The position numbers and the translations under genes were made by a program. A stretch of 64,000 bases of DNA, from NCBI GenBank assembly GCA_028284495.1, contig JANQRP010000013.1, positions 1 through 64,000 on the forward strand, in the 5' to 3' direction. This document shows, piece by piece, positions 32,194 to 41,442 of the stretch. The notes beneath the pieces are model-generated. The model worked only from the letters and a program-made list of their open reading frames with translations. It was not told the origin of the DNA and ran no database searches. How positions within the stretch are numbered: the first letter of the stretch is position 1; each line of letters opens with the position of its first letter. The DNA comes from Longimicrobiales bacterium (lineage in GTDB: Bacteria; Gemmatimonadota; Gemmatimonadetes; Longimicrobiales; Gaopeijiaceae).

Positions 32194-33363
32194 ATGCCAA
32201 GAAGGTGGTATGGAGGGGTGGGAGTCCTGGGAATCGCCGGGACGCTGCTCGGAGCACAAGCTCTGCACTCGCAGGTAGTCGACCTGCCGCCCCCGGAGAC
32301 TGTCGTCAGCGAGGAGTTCAGTTCTGTCGCGTGGGTACGGGTGACCTCGGATGGCCTACTCGTCGTCCCGGACTCCCGGGAACGCGCGATTTATCTCGTC
32401 GACATCGGGACCGGCTCGCGTCGGCGGGTTGGTCAAGAGGGGGAGGGGCCCGGCGAGTACTCGGTGCCCCTCATGGCGCTGGCGCTGCCTGGGGACTCGA
32501 CGCTGGTCTCAGACTCGCGCCAGGCCCGATGGCTGGTCATTGCCCCTGATGGCAGCATCGTTCGGACGGTCACGCTGGGTGGGGAGGCAAGCTGGGTTGC
32601 GAGCCAGATCCCGCGCGCGACGGACGCCCGTGGCCGCGTGTACATCCGAGAACGGGACGGCGGGAACGTGACCAGGCGGCCCGGTCTCGATATGGCGCGG
32701 GCTTCGGTGATCAGGGTTGGCCCCCAGGGCGGATCCTCGGACGCCGTCGCGACCGTACGGACCGCCGAGGGAGACCGACGGCCTGTCGGGGTGACCCTGT
32801 CCACAGGTGGCGGGAGCGCCGACACACAGATTCTCGTCATGATCCCAGACCCGTGGGGCCCGCAGGAGGCGTGGGGCGTCCTGGCCGACGGGACCGTCGG
32901 GATCGTATCCAGCGACGGGTCTGGTGTGGCTTGGTCCGACGGCGGGTCCACGCCTCTCCGCCTGGAGTCGGCTCCGGTGACGCGAGAGGACAGAAGCAAC
33001 TACTACCAGGCTTGGCTGAGGTCGCAGGTCGGCGCGGACGCGGCGGAACAACTCGCCAGCGCGGTACGGCCGTCAGCATTCGACTGGCCTACCCGGCGAG
33101 CCCCGTTCGCCGCAGGGCATGCTCCGGCAGACCCGCTGGATCGGCTGTGGCTCAAGCTGACCGACATCGACGCGGACCAGGAACGATACGCGCTCCTTCA
33201 CCGCGAGACTGGTATCCTGATGCGCGTGGTGCTGCCCCCCGCGGCCAGGCTTGTGGGGTTTTCGACAGACCTCGTCTGGATCGCAGCGACAGATGCCGTG
33301 GGCCTGATCGGCATCTCTGGTCATCCCCTTCCCGGCACCCCGCCCCCCGATGCCCATCCGTGA
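32194..33363 (+). CDS. Secreted 6-bladed beta-propeller protein
   Basis: A 389-residue protein with a cleavable signal ('VGVLGIAGTLLGAQALHSQ'). The signature 'VGQEGEGPGEYSVPLMALAL' lies near residue 90, with blades 'PDGSIVRTVTLGGEASWV' and a C-terminal 'LVGFSTDLVWIAATDAVG'. Unlike the other propellers here it has no lipobox, so it should be periplasmic or secreted. ATG 32194 is chosen since upstream in-frame sequence belongs to the S41 remnant; GGGAGAG lies 7-13 nt upstream. A serine hydrolase-PadR-ADOP operon lies convergently downstream. Confidence 0.82.
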   Translation: MPRRWYGGVGVLGIAGTLLGAQALHSQVVDLPPPETVVSEEFSSVAWVRVTSDGLLVVPDSRERAIYLVDIGTGSRRRVGQEGEGPGEYSVPLMALALPGDSTLVSDSRQARWLVIAPDGSIVRTVTLGGEASWVASQIPRATDARGRVYIRERDGGNVTRRPGLDMARASVIRVGPQGGSSDAVATVRTAEGDRRPVGVTLSTGGGSADTQILVMIPDPWGPQEAWGVLADGTVGIVSSDGSGVAWSDGGSTPLRLESAPVTREDRSNYYQAWLRSQVGADAAEQLASAVRPSAFDWPTRRAPFAAGHAPADPLDRLWLKLTDIDADQERYALLHRETGILMRVVLPPAARLVGFSTDLVWIAATDAVGLIGISGHPLPGTPPPDAHP

Positions 33364-33556
33364 ACGGTAGCTTGGCCACAAGCCAGGTCGATGGGGTGTC
33401 CAGACGGCTCAGCCCCGTACACGCGCACCCGGAGGCTGCCCACGGGAAGAGGTCGCAACTCCGTGCTCCCTCCGCAGGACGCGCGGTACGTGGAAACTGT
33501 CCTCGGAAGCCAGTCCAGGCGCGCTTCACTTGCCGCGCCGGACCCGACGATGGAGC

Positions 33557-36217
33557 CTAGTTGGTCGCCAAGGCGGTCGTGGGATCGACGCGCGCAGCAC
33601 GACGAGCGGGTACGCAAGCAGCCGCGATCGCTGCAACGAGCAGGCCGAAGACGACCGTGAGCACGACGATCGGGTCTCCGGGTCGCACCTCGAAGAGGAT
33701 CTCGGCCAAGCCGCGAGAGAGCCATAGCGCGACGGGTACTCCGACTGCGAGGCCCATGCCCAACCACAGCAGTACTCGACGCACGACCAGGACCACCACC
33801 TGATGACCCTGGGCACCCAGGGCAAGCCTGAGACCGAGTTCGCGCGTCTGCCTCCCGACGGCAAAGCCTACGACCGCATATACGCCGAGCACTGAGAGAA
33901 GGAAAGCCGCAGCACCGAACACCGCAAAGAAGCCGGCGTACACGCGGTGCCGCCAGGTCTGCTCACGCATGTACGACTCCACGGTACCGGTCTGAAAGGT
34001 CGCCAGATCGGGATCGAGGTCAGTGATCGCCGCCCTCACGGCGGGCTCGAAGGAGAGTGGGTCGCCCGACGTGCGGACGAGGACGTTCAAATAGGACGGG
34101 TCGGTCTGTTGGATCGGCAGGTAGAACGCCGCGGGCTCCTCGTCCGCCGGACCGTCCGCCCAGAGGTCGGGGACCACACCCACGATCGTCGCCAGCGGCG
34201 CGTCCTCACCACCGACCCTGAACTGCCGACCCACTGCGGTCCCACCCCTCAGCACGTCGTCCGCGAACGAAGCGTTTACGAGTGCCACCGGTGGGGCCAT
34301 GCGTGCGTCCTGCGACTCGAAGTCCCGTCCAGCGAGGAGCTGGACCCCCATGGTAGCGAAGTAGCCCGGACCGGCCTCGCGGCGGTGGACGACGATACCG
34401 TCGCTGCCTTCCATGGAACCCTCGAGCCAGATCCTGCTCTGCTGTGTGCGATCCATCGGAAGCGCCGAAGCAAGGGCCGCGGTCTCGACACCGGGTAGCC
34501 CTCGCAGCCTCTCGTGCAGGCCTGTCCAGAAGAGTTGCCGGCTCTCTCGAGTCGGGTAGTCCGCCTCCCAAAGGCCGATACGAGTAGTCAGAACGTCGGA
34601 GTCGATCGCATCGTACGCTCCGGCGAGTGCCAGCACGCTCGTCACGGTGAGCCCGGTCGGGATCAGAATCGCGGCCGTTGCCGCTACCTCGAGCACAACG
34701 AGCCATCCGCCCGCGCGCCCGTGGCCGGTGCTCCGACCGGTACGTCTCAAACCAGATATCGCATCAGCGGATAGAGCCCTGTACGCCGGGAGAGCGGCAA
34801 TGAGTAGCGTGACGGCAATGACAACGACCAGCACAGCGACGGACGGCAGCAGGTCGAGCCGGAGGTCCCACCAGGAGGCGGTTGAGCCGTAGCGGCTCCA
34901 CGCGCGGTCGAAGAGCTTCACACCCAGGCTCCCCAGGAGCAGCCCGACGGAACTCGCCACCACGGTGAGCACGAGGGCATCCACAAGAACCTGGCGAACA
35001 AGCGTCCATCGACCTGCGCCCAGGGCTCGCATGACCGCGAGATCGCCCTCGCGAGCGGACGCCTTCATGAGGAGCAGGTTTGAGACGTTCGCACAGGCGA
35101 CCACGAGCACTCCCACACCGCCTGCCAGAATCAGGAGCAAGATCGTGCGCAGTCTGTCTGTCGCGAACGGATCGCGGTACGGAGCGGCGGCCAAGACGCG
35201 ATCGCTGGCAGCCCCGCGTTCGCTCCCAAGTGTCCGATTCAAGCGGTCCAACTCGGCTTGGAACTGGCCGATCGAGGTGCCTTCACGGAGCCGAACGATG
35301 GCATCCACGCCGCTCCCGTCGCCCGCGAGTGGCGCGCCTGGATCTGGCCCCAGCGGCAGCCAGAGCTGCTGCTCGACCGGGAAGGAGAAGCGCTCCGGCA
35401 GGATGCCGACGACCTCGACGGTGTGGATCCCCGACCAACCGCCAGAGAAGCGCCTCACATTGACTCGTAGGGTCCGCCCAAGGACGTCCGGATCCCCGCC
35501 CCAACGACGCAGCCACAGGTCGTGCCCGAGCAAGACGGCCTTGGGCCCCGAGGGCCCACCATCGTCGTCATTCAACATGCGTCCGTGCGCCGGCGCGATT
35601 CCGAGGAGGCTGAAGAGCCCGGGCTCGACGAGGGCCGCGCCGACGAACTCGGGCTCAACCCTCTCCCCGCCCCCCAGGCTCACGATGCCCGTCGCCCACG
35701 ATGCCACCGCATCGACGGTCGAGATGCCGGCGCGGAGGCGCTGAACCTCGCCGTGGGTCAAGGACCCGGAGGGAGCTCGTGCAGCGCGAGGACCCGTCGT
35801 CACCGAGACCAACTCTTCGGGTGCCGTGAAGGGCAGTGGGCGAAGCAGGGTGCCGTAGACGATCGAAAACGCGGTGGCTGTGAGACCGATGCCCAGTCCG
35901 AGCGCGGCCACGCCTGCCACCGCGGGCCCGGGATGTCGCCGAAGCCCTCGGATGGCCAGGGCGATATCGGCTGTCCAGGCTGATCGTTCGATGCGGGCGG
36001 CAGGACCCATGATCGAATCGATGCGCTCCATCGACCCGTATCGGAGCGCGTCCACCACCGCCCGGAGCCGGAGCGCTGCCCGACCCAACCGGTCCCGTCC
36101 CTCGAGGTCCTCGAGGAACGTTTCGACCATCGCGGTACCGTGCCGGTCCCGCCATTCCTGCGGGTACATGAGCAAGAGCAAGGCGAAGAGCGCGCGGTCC
36201 AGTGGCGACCCACTCAC
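33557..36217 (-). CDS. ADOP-type ABC permease (MacB/FtsX-like, duplicated), copy 2
   Basis: An 886-residue inner-membrane protein with an N-terminal 80-residue helical region ('LLLLMYPQEWRDRHGTAMVE') typical of the ADOP family, then two MacB-type periplasmic domains each followed by FtsX helices. Recognisable parts are 'AVAGVAALGLGIGLTATAFS', 'SAREGDLAVMRALGAGRWTL' and 'GRQTRELGLRLALGAQGHQV'. Start GTG 36217 overlaps the PadR stop (GTGA), exactly as in the first ADOP/PadR pair at 20,763. The function is presumably export or mechanotransmission with an unlinked ATPase. Confidence 0.9.
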   Translation of the reverse strand: MSGSPLDRALFALLLLMYPQEWRDRHGTAMVETFLEDLEGRDRLGRAALRLRAVVDALRYGSMERIDSIMGPAARIERSAWTADIALAIRGLRRHPGPAVAGVAALGLGIGLTATAFSIVYGTLLRPLPFTAPEELVSVTTGPRAARAPSGSLTHGEVQRLRAGISTVDAVASWATGIVSLGGGERVEPEFVGAALVEPGLFSLLGIAPAHGRMLNDDDGGPSGPKAVLLGHDLWLRRWGGDPDVLGRTLRVNVRRFSGGWSGIHTVEVVGILPERFSFPVEQQLWLPLGPDPGAPLAGDGSGVDAIVRLREGTSIGQFQAELDRLNRTLGSERGAASDRVLAAAPYRDPFATDRLRTILLLILAGGVGVLVVACANVSNLLLMKASAREGDLAVMRALGAGRWTLVRQVLVDALVLTVVASSVGLLLGSLGVKLFDRAWSRYGSTASWWDLRLDLLPSVAVLVVVIAVTLLIAALPAYRALSADAISGLRRTGRSTGHGRAGGWLVVLEVAATAAILIPTGLTVTSVLALAGAYDAIDSDVLTTRIGLWEADYPTRESRQLFWTGLHERLRGLPGVETAALASALPMDRTQQSRIWLEGSMEGSDGIVVHRREAGPGYFATMGVQLLAGRDFESQDARMAPPVALVNASFADDVLRGGTAVGRQFRVGGEDAPLATIVGVVPDLWADGPADEEPAAFYLPIQQTDPSYLNVLVRTSGDPLSFEPAVRAAITDLDPDLATFQTGTVESYMREQTWRHRVYAGFFAVFGAAAFLLSVLGVYAVVGFAVGRQTRELGLRLALGAQGHQVVVLVVRRVLLWLGMGLAVGVPVALWLSRGLAEILFEVRPGDPIVVLTVVFGLLVAAIAAACVPARRAARVDPTTALATN

Positions 36218-36600
36218 CCGTCGCTACCCTCCGGCAAGAACCCGAGAGTCCGCGTCCGGGCCACCAGATGAGCCATCCGCTGGACCTCGGCAGCCAGTAC
36301 GTCGCGGCCCAGGGCCGTCAGCCCATAGTAGGCGCTGCGCCTGCCGTCCTCCTTGACACCAGCGGGAGAATGCTCCGAATCGGACAACAGCCCGCTCTCC
36401 AGGAGCCTGCCGAGATGCCGGTAGAGCCGCCCTGTCTCGACCCGAAACCCCTCATTCTCAGCACGGATCTCCTTCAGTATCGCGTAGCCGTGCAGCGGTC
36501 TCCCGGCTGTTCTCAAGGCAAGCAGTACGTGGAACGAGAGAGGCTTGAGCGGCAGGAAGGCCGCCGGGTCGCGACTCTCGGACTCGTAGGCCCGGGTCAT
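36214..36600 (-). CDS. PadR family transcriptional regulator, copy 2
   Basis: A 128-residue winged-helix regulator: 'LSFHVLLALRTAGRPLHGYA' (helices 1-2), 'VETGRLYRHLGRLLESGLLS' (recognition helix), and 'DGRRSAYYGLTALGRDVLAA' (wing and dimer helix). It sits between a serine hydrolase gene and an ADOP permease gene, overlapping each by 4 nt (ATGA and GTGA), so all three are translationally coupled. It likely represses the operon from an operator upstream of 38,090. Confidence 0.9.
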   Translation of the reverse strand: MTRAYESESRDPAAFLPLKPLSFHVLLALRTAGRPLHGYAILKEIRAENEGFRVETGRLYRHLGRLLESGLLSDSEHSPAGVKEDGRRSAYYGLTALGRDVLAAEVQRMAHLVARTRTLGFLPEGSDG

Positions 36601-38090
36601 GAGCCACTCTCGAGGATGCGGCTCACCGACGTCGTCCCGAGGAGCCCGCGAGGCCGTTCAGCTCGCATCTCCAGCGGCCACCCGACGATGTCTCCGGATA
36701 GGCGGCCACCCGACTCGAGGCTCCCAACCTCGACGCGTGCGAGGCCCCAAGGGTACACCAGTGCGTAGACGTGTCGAGGCCCCCGGACACCGATACGCAC
36801 CAGCCTGAACTCACGAGGCCCGCCGAACTGATCGGCTAGCGCTCCTGTCGCGTGGAGGGTCCCCGAGCAGGTATCCTCGTCCGGTGCGAGAACGAGTTCC
36901 GCCCGGGTCGGGCGCTCACGGAACTCCCCCTCCAGTTCCCAGGCCCCGGTCGGGCACCTCTCCACTCCCGGAAAACGCGCCTCCAGGAATGGCGCGGCGA
37001 TGAGCTCCGCCGTGGTCTCGATCCGTGAGGTCCACGTGGCATTGGTCAGGAGCGCCACGGCCGCGCCATCGTCGGGGTATCCCACGGCGACTGCTCGTGC
37101 GCCCGGAGTAAGGCCCGCGTGGTGAACTACAGGGCGACCGTCCCAGTCATTCCCGATGCGCCACCCGAACCCGATACCATATCGCTCGTCGACACGAATG
37201 GTCCGGCCATCCGATAGGTGCATGGGCTGGAAGGACTCCTCGACGAGGGGTGCCTCGACGATCCTGTTGGACAGGAACGCACTTGCGAACTGGGCTACCC
37301 CCCGTGGCGATCCAACGATGGCCGTCGCGCCCATGAACGCGGACTCCGACTCGCGTTGAATCGCGAACGGTCCGTCGTCGCCGAGGCGCCACTGGACGAC
37401 CTCGTGTGGATGAGGCTGTGCCAGGTGCTCGACGGCTACCTCCGCGAGGCCGACCGGTTCGAGTAGTCGAGAACGCAGGACCTCCGGGAATGGCCGACCG
37501 TCGGCTCCCTCTACGGCGGCGGCGAGAAGGACGTAGCCGAACGAGCTGTAGCTGTACTCCGTGCCCGGCGCGAAGAGGAGCGGTGCATCCGCGAAGAGGA
37601 ATACCGATTCGGTTGCCGTTTGGTGGTGCCGGAGCGCGTCGTGTGCGTGAGTTTGCCACGTGCGATAGTGATTGAGGCCCGCCGTGTGGGCAGCCAGTTG
37701 TCTCGCGGTAATCGGCGGGTGCTCATGCTGGCTCCACTCGGGCACCCACCGCGCCACCGGCTCGTCCAGCGGGAGTCTCCCCTCGGCATGCAGGGACATC
37801 GCGGCCGCGGCCGTGAACAGCTTCGAGACGCTGGCGAGCCGAAACCGGTGATGAGGCTCCACCGGAACTGCACCGTCCCGATCCGCGAACCCGGCCCCGC
37901 CAGCCCAGAGGGTCACTCCGTCCCGAACGACCGCCGCGCCCGCTGCAGGCACACCGGACTCGGCGTGCACCAGGTCCAGCAACAGAGCGGCCGTGGCCGC
38001 TCTGGAGCCGACCCCTTGGGCATCGACCCCGCCCCGAGTCCACGCACCGATCGCAACCACCGCGCCGACCACTCCCCACGTCCTCCCCAT
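36597..38090 (-). CDS. Serine hydrolase (beta-lactamase fold) with C-terminal domain
   Basis: A 497-residue protein with a signal peptide ('GVVGAVVAIGAWTRGGVDAQ'). S-x-x-K lies in 'FRLASVSKLFTAAAAMSLHA' near residue 80, the Tyr motif in 'YSYSSFGYVLLAAAVEG', and a third motif in 'VVHHAGLTPGARA'. A 100-residue C-terminal beta domain follows. The ATG at 38090 has GGGGGAGG 4 nt upstream, better than the frame start at 38156. It is first in the hydrolase-PadR-ADOP operon, so the hydrolase product may be linked to the transporter's cargo. Confidence 0.87.
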   Translation of the reverse strand: MGRTWGVVGAVVAIGAWTRGGVDAQGVGSRAATAALLLDLVHAESGVPAAGAAVVRDGVTLWAGGAGFADRDGAVPVEPHHRFRLASVSKLFTAAAAMSLHAEGRLPLDEPVARWVPEWSQHEHPPITARQLAAHTAGLNHYRTWQTHAHDALRHHQTATESVFLFADAPLLFAPGTEYSYSSFGYVLLAAAVEGADGRPFPEVLRSRLLEPVGLAEVAVEHLAQPHPHEVVQWRLGDDGPFAIQRESESAFMGATAIVGSPRGVAQFASAFLSNRIVEAPLVEESFQPMHLSDGRTIRVDERYGIGFGWRIGNDWDGRPVVHHAGLTPGARAVAVGYPDDGAAVALLTNATWTSRIETTAELIAAPFLEARFPGVERCPTGAWELEGEFRERPTRAELVLAPDEDTCSGTLHATGALADQFGGPREFRLVRIGVRGPRHVYALVYPWGLARVEVGSLESGGRLSGDIVGWPLEMRAERPRGLLGTTSVSRILESGS

Positions 38091-38152
38091 TCGCCTCCCC
38101 CGGCTACGTAGGCATTCGGACCCTCGAGAGGGTGCATCATTAAGGTCAATTC

Positions 38153-38162
38153 GCATATATGC
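38153..38162. promoter_or_regulatory. Palindrome GCATATATGC upstream of the PadR operon
   Basis: A perfect 10-bp AT-rich palindrome, extendable as TTCGCATATATGCAA with mismatch, lies 63 bp upstream of the serine hydrolase start on the minus strand. It is a candidate PadR operator; no binding evidence can be read from sequence. Confidence 0.35.
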
Positions 38163-38330
38163 AAGAAGTACCTATTCGCGAAGGGACCGGCACCGGAGCC
38201 TTCCATGCGCACCTGCCGTCGGGCCTGCGGAGGTGGCCCGGGGTCGCCCGGCCCCGGAATGATGCAGCCTCGGCCCCCTCCACATGGGTCCGGTGTACTG
38301 CCACTACGGCAGTTTGGTTAGATTCACGGC

Positions 38331-38348
38331 CCCCGGTGATCACCGGGG
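38331..38348. repeat. 18-bp perfect palindrome before hslV
   Basis: CCCCGGTGATCACCGGGG is perfectly self-complementary and lies 26 bp upstream of the proposed TTG start of hslV. It could be an operator or form a hairpin in the leader mRNA. A longer HslV reading frame would run through it. Confidence 0.5.
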
Positions 38349-38373
38349 TGCATCCCCCGATACGGAGCTGGAA

Positions 38374-38955
38374 TTGGAGCGGAAGATTCGCGCCACGACG
38401 GTGGTTGCCGTCCGCAAGAACGGACATGTCGCGCTGGGTGGCGACGGCCAGGTCACGCTCGGCGACACGGTGATGAAGACGCACGCCCAGAAGGTGCGCA
38501 CGATGCGCGACGGCGAGATCCTTACCGGGTTCGCGGGCGCCGTGGCCGACGCCTTCACGCTGTTCGAGCGGCTGGAGCAGAAGCTGGAGCGCTCGCCCGG
38601 CAACCTCACGAAGGCGGTGGTCGAACTCGCCAAGGACTGGCGCACGGACCGCTACCTCCGGCGCCTCGACGCGCTGCTCGTGGTGGCCGACAAGGATCAC
38701 CTCTTCCTCGTCACCGGCAACGGCGACGTGATCCAGCCCGACGACGACATCGCAGCGATCGGTTCGGGGGGGAGCTACGCGCTGTCGGCCGCCCGCGCGC
38801 TGGTCGAAAACACCGACCTGCCGGCGAAGGACATCGTCCGCAAGTCGCTGGAGATCGCGGGCGAGATCTGCATCTACACGAACACCGACATCACCGTGCT
38901 CGAGCTGGGCGATCGGCGAGGCGAGGACGACGGGGGAGACCACGACGATGAGTGA
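38374..38955 (+). CDS. hslV: ATP-dependent protease subunit HslV
   Basis: The peptidase subunit of the HslUV (ClpYQ) protease, a 193-residue proteasome-beta-like protein. The N-terminal nucleophile lies in '[20 protein letters not shown]'; maturation would expose a Thr at about position 8, matching family members with short propeptides. '[20 protein letters not shown]' and '[15 protein letters not shown]' are conserved. TTG 38374 is proposed as the start: GGAG lies 6 nt upstream and it gives a short propeptide, whereas ATG 38284 would add 30 unusual residues. The gene overlaps hslU by 8 nt. Confidence 0.93.
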   Translation: MERKIRATTVVAVRKNGHVALGGDGQVTLGDTVMKTHAQKVRTMRDGEILTGFAGAVADAFTLFERLEQKLERSPGNLTKAVVELAKDWRTDRYLRRLDALLVVADKDHLFLVTGNGDVIQPDDDIAAIGSGGSYALSAARALVENTDLPAKDIVRKSLEIAGEICIYTNTDITVLELGDRRGEDDGGDHDDE

Positions 38956-40501
38956 CGACACCGGTACGACCGAGAGGAACCGGACGGAATCCGCGGCGGG
39001 CGCTTCCGCGGACCCGAGCGACCGTCCCGGCCCCGACGCGACGTGGGAGGAGTGGGACGCCTGGCTCACCCCGCGTCAGATCGTGAAGGAGCTCGACGGC
39101 TACATCATCGGGCAGAAGGACGCCAAGAAGGCGGTGGCGATCGCCCTACGGAACCGGTGGCGGCGCCAGCGCGTCGAGTCGGACATGCGCGACGAGATCA
39201 CGCCGTCGAACCTGATCCTGATCGGGCCGACGGGCGTGGGGAAGACGGAGATCGCGCGGCGGCTCTCGCGCCTCGCGGGCGCGCCCTTCGTGAAGGTGGA
39301 GGCCAGCAAGTTCACCGAGGTCGGCTACGTCGGGCGCGACGTGGAGTCGATGATCCGCGACCTGGTCGACAACGCGGTGAACATGGTCCGCGCCGAGCGC
39401 GAGGACGAGATGCAGGAGGTGGCCGAGCAGCGCGTGGAGGAGCGCCTCCTCGACCTGCTGTTCCCGGCGGACGAGCAGGCGGCGAAGACCGCCGGCACCA
39501 CGGGCCTCTCCGGCGACGAGGGTCCGGCGCCGTCGGTGTTCGTGGCGGGTCCCTCGGGCGTGACACGCTCGGGCGACGACGCCGACGAGCCGGGCTCGCT
39601 CGGCGAGCGCCGAGCGCGCACGCGCGAGAAGCTTCGTGGCCTCCTCCGCGACGGGAAGCTCGAGGACCGCGAGATCGAGATCGAGATCTCGCAGTCGCCC
39701 AACATCGACGGGATGATGATCCCGATGGGCGGGGGCGATCCGGGCGGCGGCATGGACTTCAACTTCACCGAGATGCTGCAGGACATGCTGCCGAAGAAGA
39801 CGAAGCGGCGGCAGGTCACGGTCGCGGACGCGCGGCGCATCCTGGTCCAGGACGAGCTCGACAAGCTCGTGGACATGGATGCGGTGGTGAACGAGGCGCT
39901 GGATCGCACCGAGGACCTCGGGATGGTCTTCCTCGACGAGATCGACAAGGTGGCGGGCAACCGCGGAGGCGCCGGACCCGACGTGAGCCGGGAGGGCGTG
40001 CAGCGCGACCTGCTGCCGATCGTCGAGGGATCGACGGTCAACACCAAGTACGGCCTCGTCCGGACCGACCACATCCTCTTCATCGCCGCGGGCGCCTTCC
40101 ACGTCGCCAAGCCGTCGGACCTCATTCCCGAGCTGCAGGGGCGGTTCCCGATCCGGGTCGAGCTCCAGTCGCTCGGCGAGGAGGAGTTCATCCGGATCCT
40201 GAAGGAGCCGCGCAGCGCGCTACTCACGCAGTACCGGGCGCTCGTCGAGACGGAGGGCGGCACGCTCTCGTTCGACGAGGAGGCGGTGAACGAGATCGCC
40301 CGCATCGCCACCGAACTCAACGACCGCATGGAGAACATCGGCGCGCGCCGCCTCCAGACGGTCATGACCACCCTCCTGGAGGACATCCTCTACGAGCTCC
40401 CCGAGCGGGAGACGCGCGACATCGTCATCGACGCGGCGTACGTGCGGACGCACCTCGAGGACATCGTCCAGGACGAAGACCTGAGGAAGTACATCCTGTG
40501 A
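38948..40501 (+). CDS. hslU: ATP-dependent protease ATPase subunit HslU
   Basis: The AAA+ unfoldase of HslUV. Walker A is '[16 protein letters not shown]' near residue 100, followed by the pore and linker '[18 protein letters not shown]'. The I-domain (about residues 140-290) is followed by Walker B '[13 protein letters not shown]' and sensor-2, and the C-terminal tail 'LRKYIL' docks into HslV. At 517 residues it is longer than the usual 440-460, owing to a 40-residue acidic N-terminal extension and an enlarged I-domain containing a Gly/Met-rich stretch. ATG 38948 overlaps the hslV stop. Confidence 0.96.
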   Translation: MSDDTGTTERNRTESAAGASADPSDRPGPDATWEEWDAWLTPRQIVKELDGYIIGQKDAKKAVAIALRNRWRRQRVESDMRDEITPSNLILIGPTGVGKTEIARRLSRLAGAPFVKVEASKFTEVGYVGRDVESMIRDLVDNAVNMVRAEREDEMQEVAEQRVEERLLDLLFPADEQAAKTAGTTGLSGDEGPAPSVFVAGPSGVTRSGDDADEPGSLGERRARTREKLRGLLRDGKLEDREIEIEISQSPNIDGMMIPMGGGDPGGGMDFNFTEMLQDMLPKKTKRRQVTVADARRILVQDELDKLVDMDAVVNEALDRTEDLGMVFLDEIDKVAGNRGGAGPDVSREGVQRDLLPIVEGSTVNTKYGLVRTDHILFIAAGAFHVAKPSDLIPELQGRFPIRVELQSLGEEEFIRILKEPRSALLTQYRALVETEGGTLSFDEEAVNEIARIATELNDRMENIGARRLQTVMTTLLEDILYELPERETRDIVIDAAYVRTHLEDIVQDEDLRKYIL

Positions 40502-41442
40502 GTACCTCACCTGAAGGCACGACGGGCGGCATCGGCGGACCCCGCAACTTCCTCTCGCTCCGGGACTGGGGCGGCGAGGAACTCGCGGAGATGATCTCGC
40601 ACGCGATCCGGATCAAGACGGCGCACGCCCGCGAACCGCGCCCCCTCGCGGGGAAGGTCCTCGGGATGGTGTTCCGGAAGAGCTCGACCCGGACCCGCGT
40701 GAGCTTTCAGGCCGCGATGCTCGGCGCCGGTGGACACTCGATCGTGATCGACGCGCAGGGCTCGCACGTGGGGCGGGGCGAGAGCGCGGCGGACACCGCT
40801 CGCGTCCTGTCGCGCTACGTGGACGGAGTCATGATCCGCACGTTCGGCCAGGGCGAGGTCGAGGAGTTCGCGAAGCACGCCTCCGTGCCGGTGATCAACG
40901 GCCTGACCGATCTGCTTCACCCGTGCCAGCTCCTGGCGGACGTGATGACGATGAAGGAGGCCTTCGGCTCGAACCTGAAGGGCGTCCCGGTGGCGTGGAT
41001 CGGTGACGGCAACAACATGGCCCACTCCTGGATCCACGCGGCGGGCAGGTTCGGGTTTCCGCTCCGGCTGGCGTGCCCCGAGGGGTACGATCCCGACCCG
41101 AGCATCGTCGAGTGGGGCCGTGCGAACGCCGACATCACGCTGACGCGCGACCCGCACGAGGCGGTCGAGGGAGCGCGGGTCGTGACGACCGATACATGGG
41201 CGTCGATGGGGCAGGAGGACGAGAAGGAGGAGCGCGAGGCGGCGTTCGCCGGATACCGCGTCGATGACGCCATGATGGAGCGGGCGGCGGGCGACGCGAT
41301 CTTCCTGCACTGCCTTCCCGCCTACCGCGGCAGCGAAGTCACCGCCTCGGTGATCGACGGGCCGCGCTCGAGGGTCTTCGACGAGGCCGAGAACCGGATG
41401 CACGCCCAGAAGGCGCTCCTGATCGCCCTGCTCGGCTCATGA
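40498..41442 (+). CDS. argF: Ornithine carbamoyltransferase
   Basis: A 314-residue enzyme that makes citrulline from carbamoyl phosphate and ornithine in arginine biosynthesis. It carries the carbamoyl-phosphate motif S-x-R-T-R ('[12 protein letters not shown]', near residue 60), '[14 protein letters not shown]', and the ornithine-side '[10 protein letters not shown]' and '[13 protein letters not shown]' motifs, which separate OTC from aspartate carbamoyltransferase. Start GTG 40498 overlaps the hslU stop (GTGA), so the gene is translationally coupled into the hslVU operon. No other arg gene is in the window. Confidence 0.94.
   Translation: MSTSPEGTTGGIGGPRNFLSLRDWGGEELAEMISHAIRIKTAHAREPRPLAGKVLGMVFRKSSTRTRVSFQAAMLGAGGHSIVIDAQGSHVGRGESAADTARVLSRYVDGVMIRTFGQGEVEEFAKHASVPVINGLTDLLHPCQLLADVMTMKEAFGSNLKGVPVAWIGDGNNMAHSWIHAAGRFGFPLRLACPEGYDPDPSIVEWGRANADITLTRDPHEAVEGARVVTTDTWASMGQEDEKEEREAAFAGYRVDDAMMERAAGDAIFLHCLPAYRGSEVTASVIDGPRSRVFDEAENRMHAQKALLIALLGS

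Noticed and set aside
18118..38090. Prophage or phage-derived region
   Set aside because: No capsid, terminase, portal, tail or lysis genes were recognised; only IS-type recombination genes are present.
39043..40497. Long plus-strand frame through hslU
   Set aside because: An Arg/Gly-rich shadow of hslU; only the part from 40,498 (argF) is real.
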